Positions 57,849 to 64,000 of a stretch of DNA of 64,000 bases are shown here, piece after piece. The notes beneath the pieces were generated by a model. It saw nothing but the letters and a program-made list of their open reading frames with translations. It had not been told where the DNA came from and did not search any database. The position numbers were made by a program, and so were the translations under genes. The stretch comes from Marsupella aquatica (Eukaryota > Marchantiophyta): assembly GCA_973895155.1 (NCBI GenBank), contig OZ316898.1, positions 6,944,001-7,008,000 on the forward strand, read 5' to 3'. Each line of letters begins with the position of its first letter. Position 1 is the stretch's first letter.

Positions 57849-58904
57849 ATGAGTGACTCGGAGGATACTGGAAGAATTGGCGTCGGTGGAGCTTCAGGAT
57901 CGCGATGGTCAGACGGTGAGTCTGAGGAGGAGTTGCTACCGTTTGAGGAAGAACTAGTGACACCGATACGATCACCGGTGCAGCGTGCAGTGGAGGAAGT
58001 TGTGTTACTACCAGAGCTGTCGGTAGTAGGGAAGAAGAGGGAGATGGCTAGATTTGGAGGAGTAAAGTTTGAGGTGGAGAAGTACGATGGTCGTACTGAT
58101 TACTTGCTCTGGGAGAAGCAAGTGAAGGGTGTCCTTCGGGCCATGGGCTTAGCTCATCTGCTCTCTTCGCGAGAGCAGTATGATGGAGAGGAGGAGATTT
58201 CTTTGAGACAGTGGAGACAGGAGCAGGTGATTGCTGTCAATGCAGTGATGCTATATCTCAAGCCGCACATCATCAAGCAGCTGGATGATTATGCGGATTG
58301 CACGTCACTGTTCAAGGCTCTAAGAGAGAAGTACTACCGGGAAGATGCGTCAGACCGGCTGTACAAGAAGTCTCTCTTGATGAGCCTTAGGCTCAAGGAA
58401 GGGAGCAAGATGCAGGATCACCTGGATGAATTTGACATTCTAGCGGTGGATCTGTCAAACCTGGGAAAAGGAGTTGAAGATGAGGATAAGGCCTTGCTTC
58501 TGCTAAGCTCGTTACCGCCGTCTTATTAGGGCTTGAAACAGGTGCTCTTCTACAAAGATTTGAAGTCCATTTCGTATAATGAGGTGGTGAGCTCATTACT
58601 GTCTGATGATGCTCAGAAGAAGCTGGGTCTATCACAGACAGCATCTTCTTCTGGCACTGCGCTGAATGTGAACAGGGGAAGAGCAGCGCATCGCACGAAT
58701 GGGCAGAACAGGTTTAGATCTACATCACGGGGGAGATCTAAATCCAGAGGGAAATCGCAAGAGAGGAAGCCTCTTGCATGTTGGAATTGTGGCAAGTCTG
58801 GCCACATGAAAAGGGATTGTCGAGTAAAGGTCCCTACTGCCTCTGCTAATGCGGCATCGAGCTCGCATGAGGTAGATTTACTCGATGATGATGACATATT
58901 GTGA
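57849..58904 (+). pseudogene. copia gag region, interrupted
   Basis: The frame encodes a nucleocapsid-type protein: an acidic N terminus, a UBN2-like gag core with KYDGRTDYLLWEKQVKGVL and SKMQDHLDEFD, and a CX2CX4HX4C zinc knuckle (CWNCGKSGHMKRDC, 58779-58820). A TAG at 58527-58529 interrupts the core and a TGA at 58902-58904 lies between the knuckle and protease. The frame is continuous otherwise. Gag normally packages the element's RNA in cytoplasmic particles; this copy cannot make the full product without read-through. Confidence 0.85.
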
Positions 58905-60473
58905 TGTCAAGGTTATGCTCTCAATGTAGTGTCAAATCCAGGTAGTGATGACTGGATTCTAGATAGTGCATGTACTTTTCACATTTGCTCTAGGAGAGAT
59001 TGTTTCAGTTCTTACACGGTTTCCAACGGGTCAGTGTTGATGGGAAATGGAATCCCATGTCAAGTTGTTGGACTTGGATTTGTAAGATTTCAGATGTTTG
59101 ATGGTGCTGTGAGAACATTGAGGAATGTGAGACATATTCCCAGCATGATGAAAAATCTCATTTCACTTGGAGTTTTAGAAGCAAATGGCCATCAGTGGAG
59201 CTCTACTAATCGTGTCCTTCAGGTTTCAATTGGTACTAAAGTTGTATTGAAGGGAAAGAGACATAGCAATCTATACGTTTTGGAGGGCAGTGTAGTTTGT
59301 GATGAAGCCAATGTAACCTTATCTCATGAGGAGACGGCCCGGCTGTGACACTTCCGTTTGGGCCACATGAGTGAAAAAGGTTTGGTTATTCTTCAGAAGA
59401 AAGGATTACTTTCTAATTTGCAATCTTGTAAGTTGGAATTTTGTGAGCACTGTGTGCTAGGGAAGCAGCACAGGAAACCCTTCGGAGTTGGAACTCACAC
59501 CGGCAAGGAGGTACTTGAGTATGTACATAGTGATGTGTGGGGTCCAGCCCCTACTCCCTCACATTCTGGACGGTTATACTATGTCACGTTCATAGACCAT
59601 TACTCAAGGTATGTGTGGATATACTTTCTACACAATAAGTCTGATGTTTTTGTCACTTTTAAGGAGTGGAAAGCCCAAGTTGAGAATCAGACTGGTAATA
59701 AGGTGAGATATCTTCGATCGGATAATGGCGGTGAATACAGTTCCGGTGAATTTGGAACGTATTGTAAGGAGCAGGGGATCACCCGCCATCTCACAACAAG
59801 TTATACTCCTCAGCAGAATGATGTTTTTGAGAGACTCAATCGAACACTATTGGACCGCTCGAGGAGTATGTTGAGTCAATCATGCTTACCACATGAGTTT
59901 TGGGCTGAAGCTGTCAACACTGCAGCTTATTTGGTAAATTTTTCTCCATCCAGTTCTATTGGATTCAAGACGCCATTTGAAGTGAGGTACGGGCGTCCAA
60001 CAGATTACTCACATCTGAGGATTTTTGGATGTGATGCTTATGTGCTTACACCTTCTCAGCTTCGATCCAAGTTGGAGTCCAAGTCGAAGAAGTGCATTTT
60101 CCTTGGCTATCAGAAAGGTGTTAAGGGTTATAGGTTATGGGATCCAGTAACCTGTAAACTAATTGTCAGTAGAGATGTGTCCTTTAATGAATCCAGATCA
60201 TCAAAGGAGGGGGAGGGTTCTCAGGACTCCCATACTGACAAGGGGAAATCTCCCATCCCGGACCCGGTTGAGGGGGAGATTAGTCATGATGTTATTCATG
60301 ACAGGAGAGATGGAGGAGCTCCGGGCTTGGAGCTCGTTTCTGTGATGGAACAAGAGGAGCAGATTGTTGCTGGGGTACCTCAAATTCATCCAACAGCAAC
60401 AGCAGATCAGCCTGAGTCATCTACTAGAAGAACTTCCAGTCGTTCTACTAGAGCTCCTACCAGGTATGGTTAA
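58905..60473 (+). pseudogene. copia protease and integrase region, interrupted
   Basis: The frame continues from gag. An aspartic-protease-like active site is DWILDSAC (about 58950-58975). After a TGA at 59346-59348 comes the GAG-pre-integrase zinc region ([10 protein letters not shown], then [14 protein letters not shown]) and the rve integrase core with the family's acidic residues: [16 protein letters not shown], and the ERLNRTL glutamate. A second conserved block is [15 protein letters not shown] at 60471-60473 ends the open stretch, near the usual integrase/RT junction. No frameshift is present. Confidence 0.87.
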
Positions 60474-62108
60474 TGGGCAGACTCATCTAAGCTAGATGAT
60501 ATTGACATTGCACCTGATGAAGATGACATGGCTTTGATCTTGGAAGAAGGCGAGCCTTCTTCGTACAGTGAGGCTTGTGCTTCAGAGCAGAAGCATGAGT
60601 GGAATGCAGCAATGCAGAGGGAGTTGCAATCTTTGAGTGACAACAAGACATGGGAATTGGTGGAGCTTCCAAGAGGTCAGCAAGTGGTGGACAGTAAGTG
60701 GATTTACAAGTTGAAGGATAGTCCTTCAGAGGGTGGAGACAAGATCTACAGGGCAAAGCTTGTTGCCAAGGGGTTCACTCAGGAGAAAGGAGTGGACTAC
60801 AATGAGGTCTTTTCACCGGTGGCAAAGTATTCCACAATACGGATCTTGTGTCAGCTTGTTGTGTTTTTTGGTCTGGTGATGGATCAGATGGATGTTGTTA
60901 CTGCTTTTCTCTATGGCAACTTGGAAGAGTTGATCTTCATGAGACAACCACTAGGCTTTATGAAGAAGGGCCAAGAGAACTTAGTTTGCAGATTGCTCAA
61001 GTCCTTGTTTGGATTGAAGTAGTCTCCCAGACAATTGAACAAGCGGTTTGATGATTTCATGTTTGCTCAAGGTTTTACAAGGATGGTGTATGATCCTTGT
61101 GTGTATACAAAATCAGTCAAGAATGATGTATTTGGTTTCATCATTCTGGTGATCTATGTGGATGACATGCTCATTGTGGCTAAAGATCAATCTGAGGTTG
61201 ACAGTCTCAAGGCGAAATTGAGTGTTGAATTCAGGATGAAGGATCTTAGTAAGGCCAAGAGAATCTTAGAGATGGAGATTTTTAGGAACTCTGAGACTGG
61301 ACAGTTGTGTTTGAGTCAAGGCCAGTATGCGAGGAAAGTACTTGCACGATTCAACATGGAAAACTGTAAGCCAATGAGTATTCTTTTAGCTCCACATTTC
61401 AAGTTATCATCGGCTTTCTCTCCTACGAATGCTGTGGAGAAAGGTCTGATGGCTAAGATTCCTTATGAGAAGGCAGTAGGCAGTCTGATGTATTTGATGA
61501 CTTGTACTAGGCCTGACTTAGCCCTAGCGATGGGCAAGGTTAGCAGATTCATGTCAAATCCAGGGAAGGTACACTGGGAAGCTGTGAAGTGGATTGTCAG
61601 GTATCTCAAGGGTACACAGGACTATGGATTACTATTTGATAACAGATCAAATAGAACGTTAGTTGGCTATGTAGATTCTGACTATGGAGACTGTCTGGAT
61701 ACAAGGAGATCTACAACTGGGTTTGTATACACTCTTGGAGGAGGATGTATCAGTTGGAAATCTACCTTGCAGAAGTGCATATCTCAGTCTACTACATAAG
61801 CAGAGTATGTTGCAGCAGCAGAAGCAGCAAAGGAAGCAATTTGGTTGGATAAGTTGATCGCGGAGATGGGTTTAGAGCATGGAAAAATGACTCTAAACTG
61901 TGATAGTCAGAGTGCTCTTCACTTGGCTGCTAACCAGGTGATGGATAGCAGGGTGAAGCACATTGATATCAGGTACCATTTTATCAGGCAAGCAGTGTCT
62001 GATAAAACTTTTGAGCTAGTCAAGATTGATGGAAAGTTCAATCCCGCTGATGCCTTTACCAAAGTGATTCCTTTGGAGAGTTTCTCAAGACACCGTGCTA
62101 CTTTGTAG
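60474..62108 (+). pseudogene. copia reverse transcriptase and RNase H region, interrupted
   Basis: Same frame. RT hallmarks: NKTWELVELP, VDSKWIYKLK, AKLVAKGFTQ, the DVVTAFLYG block, LFGLK followed by a TAG (61020-61022), and the catalytic YVDDM motif. RNase H hallmarks are GYVDSDYGD, RRSTTGFVY, WKS, then a TAA at 61797-61799 just before the AEYVAAAEAAKEAIW block, and HIDIRYHFIRQAV near the end. The natural stop is the TAG at 62106-62108. Confidence 0.9.
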
Positions 62109-62319
62109 GTTTTGCAGTTGTAGTGCAAGTAGAGTTATTTAGCAATGTGTGACTATTTGTATATGGATTACTCATTCCTGTTAGGCTACGGCTTAGTTCT
62201 AGTTAACCCTTAGTTAACCCTTGTGGTTTTTAGGGGGAGACCTGGTTTGGTGATTGTCTAGAACTTCCCGCTGAGGATTCCATATGGTAGCATTTAGTCC
62301 AATCCCCAAGACAAGAGTC
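62109..62319 (+). other. Non-coding tail between pol and the polypurine tract
   Basis: About 210 bp with no ORF. It is also partly preserved in the relic at 3682-4165 (minus strand), which shows that it belongs to the family. Confidence 0.7.
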
Positions 62320-62330
62320 AAGGGGGAGTT
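62320..62330 (+). other. Polypurine tract of the copia element
   Basis: AAGGGGGAGTT lies directly before the 3' LTR and serves as the plus-strand primer site in reverse transcription. Confidence 0.9.
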
Positions 62331-62675
62331 TGTTAGATATTGCTCTAGTCTTGTGACTCTTGTGCTAACCACAGTTAGGCTAACTCGGGTTAGGACCTAG
62401 CTAAGGTTAGCGGTAGTGCTGTTGAGCATATAGGCCAGGGCTGATGCCCGACCCTGGTGGAACAAAGGCTCATTGTTACGGAGCTAGTTGAGAGATAGGG
62501 AGAGCTTGTGCTGTGGATGCTTGGTATGGCCGGTCGGCCTAGAGTGCAGTAAAGCTCTTGTGTGTTCCCGTGGACGTAGCCTCATGTGGAGGTGAACCAC
62601 GTATCTTTCTGTGTCGACTCTTGTGCGTTGGATGGTTCATAGGCTTGCCGTTACGAATGTCATCTATGCTCAACA
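62331..62675 (+). repeat. 3' LTR of the copia element
   Basis: 345 bp, TGTTAGATATTGC...CTCAACA. Six differences from the 5' LTR, followed by the target-site copy TCTTT. Confidence 0.95.
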
Positions 62676-64000
62676 TCTTTCTCTCCACATCTTTTTTCAT
62701 CTTGACATCTTTTATTACCTCAACATGTACTTATGCCATGTACTACATCCCATTCTACCAGTACTCTTTTTAGTGTGAAAAAAAAACAGTGGAGCAAAAT
62801 GGAGGGGAATGTGAAAAAGTATTGGACTCCCTTTTAAATGACTGGTGGGGGTTTAAATAACTCAGGAACGAAACACACTGTTTACATGACTCAGAAACAT
62901 ACCGTTTCCGTGACTCTGCCTAAAACCCGCTCCATCATTTCGCAAGAACAGAGCTCAGATGCGTGCATTTTCTCGTGCCCTCGCTCGCTCGCTCGTCCTC
63001 ACGGCTTCTAAAATCCTCTATAACATTTCGCCCATGTGGCCCCTGAAATGACAACAATGGCGGGGTACTGTGCAGTAGAGCGCAGGTCCAGGAGTGTGCT
63101 TCCTACAGCACTGCTCCATGAATTGATGTGGAAGGGGCAGGGCGTTCGTCCGTCCGAGAGCCAAGCTTGAGTACCATCATCCGAAGAACATGGCATTTTG
63201 CTGATCCTGTCGAGAGGGAAGGCCGTTCTTTCGTCTGGTAGCAGAGCCATCATTGTAAGGACACAGCATTTTTCAATTTTTCAATTTCTGTTTTGCAGTC
63301 CCTGGAAATCGACGTCACGGAATCGTTACGGCATCTATCTGCACGCCATTCCTGTTCATTGTCGCCCCACGATTCTGTGGAATCTGTGGCCTTGTCTCCG
63401 TCGAACCTCCGCTTTGCTTCGGAGTCGGCCAGTCGGGACTCTCGGAAACAAGTGTCAGCGCACAATTGTCCAGGGCAAGCGGAGGACGAGTACGAGGTTT
63501 TTCGAATGAGAAGGTTTTGTTTCTTTAGTGATGGTCAGCGCACAATTGGCCTGGGAAAGCCGAGGACGAGAACGAGCTTTTTTCAGTGAGAAGGTTTTCT
63601 TTCTTTAGTGATGGTCAGCTTCCCTTACGAAGCTTGGAATAAGTGTAATCGTAAGATTTTCTAAACGGAGGAAGCAAGCAAGATCTGTACGAGAAGACAA
63701 TGCATGTAATCATCCCCGTTGTGTAACAGTAACAGATGACATTTATCCGAGAAGAGGACGAGGACAAGTTTCCTTTTATTGCATGTTGAATGAGTTCGCA
63801 GGCAAAGAATGCGTGCGAGTTGAAAGTGTCCGTCCATCGTTCTCGCTTGACACAGTTCTTTTTGGCCGACAGGAGCTCTGATGTGATGCCGAGAAGCTTG
63901 CTTTAAAAGAGGCAGAACAAACGTCGATCAAGAATTGCATCGAGATCGTGTGATACTATTGACAGCTGGAACACACACGGTTTCTCCATACAAAGAATGG
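62676..64000. other. Right-hand spacer
   Basis: Begins with the rest of the minisatellite that the copia element split. From about 62950 it is GC-richer and carries overlapping ORFs (63198-63509 and 63293-63589), which include an 80-bp tandem duplication and have no recognisable domain. It may be the 5' end of a gene that continues beyond the window, but this is not supported. Confidence 0.4.
63454..63613 (+). repeat. 80-bp tandem duplication
   Basis: Units start at 63454 and 63534 with GTCAGCGCACAATTG and end with TTTCTTTAGTGATG; a third start (GTCAGC) follows at 63614. Differences are few. As 80 is not a multiple of 3, the units are read in different frames by any ORF that crosses them. 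Confidence 0.9.

Larger units (their letters stand above)
55966..62675 (+). mobile_element. Ty1/copia LTR retrotransposon, structurally complete, coding region interrupted
   Basis: 6710-bp element with two 345-bp LTRs (TG...CA), a primer-binding site, a long leader, one gag-pol frame and a polypurine tract. It is flanked by the 5-bp direct repeat TCTTT (55961-55965 and 62676-62680). Domain order gag - protease - integrase - reverse transcriptase - RNase H identifies Ty1/copia. The LTRs differ at 6 of 345 positions (five transitions, one transversion), so the insertion is fairly young. The coding frame nevertheless contains six stop codons and no frameshift. Confidence 0.95.

Overview
The window is nuclear DNA of a land plant. 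It carries three intact multi-exon genes with short introns (mostly 100-500 bp), all on the + strand: a plant-type SAC-domain (FIG4-like) phosphoinositide phosphatase, a DEK_C plus double-SWIB chromatin protein, and a KUP/HAK/KT potassium transporter. It also holds a Ty1/copia retrotransposon with an initiator-Met-tRNA type primer-binding site. The compact genes sitting in wide repeat-strewn spacers would fit a bryophyte (liverwort- or moss-like) genome, but nothing in the sequence fixes the species and I leave that open.

Layout: 1-7943 is gene-free and contains an old minus-strand copia relic (3682-4165), a fold-back repeat and a promoter-like stretch. 7944-15520 is the SAC phosphatase: 16 exons, every phase closes, 879 codons. 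15521-20580 is spacer with a tRNA-derived SINE fragment and AT-rich repeats. 20581-23306 is the SWIB gene: 5 exons, 362 codons. 23307-45277 is a 22 kb gene desert made of repeats: two more minus-strand SINE copies and one plus-strand copy, a six-copy 71-bp tandem array, a terminal-inverted-repeat element, a perfect 23-bp hairpin, a solo copia LTR with a 5-bp target-site duplication, and several diverged duplications. 45278-52371 is the potassium transporter: 9 exons, 852 codons. 52372-55965 is spacer. 55966-62675 is a structurally complete copia element (345-bp LTRs, TSD TCTTT) whose single gag-pol frame has six in-frame stops and no frameshift. 62676-64000 is spacer with an 80-bp tandem duplication.

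The three genes are not an operon and are probably regulated independently. By family knowledge the phosphatase acts on PI(3,5)P2 at the vacuole/endosome, the KUP protein moves K+ across membranes, and the SWIB protein acts in chromatin. I see no functional link beyond neighbourhood. The more unusual signals are a non-canonical GC-AG intron (possibly two) in the phosphatase gene, the stop-rich but frameshift-free copia copy with young LTRs, and a tRNA-derived SINE family with at least four copies here. I found no clearly novel gene system, CRISPR array, canonical tRNA gene or rRNA gene.
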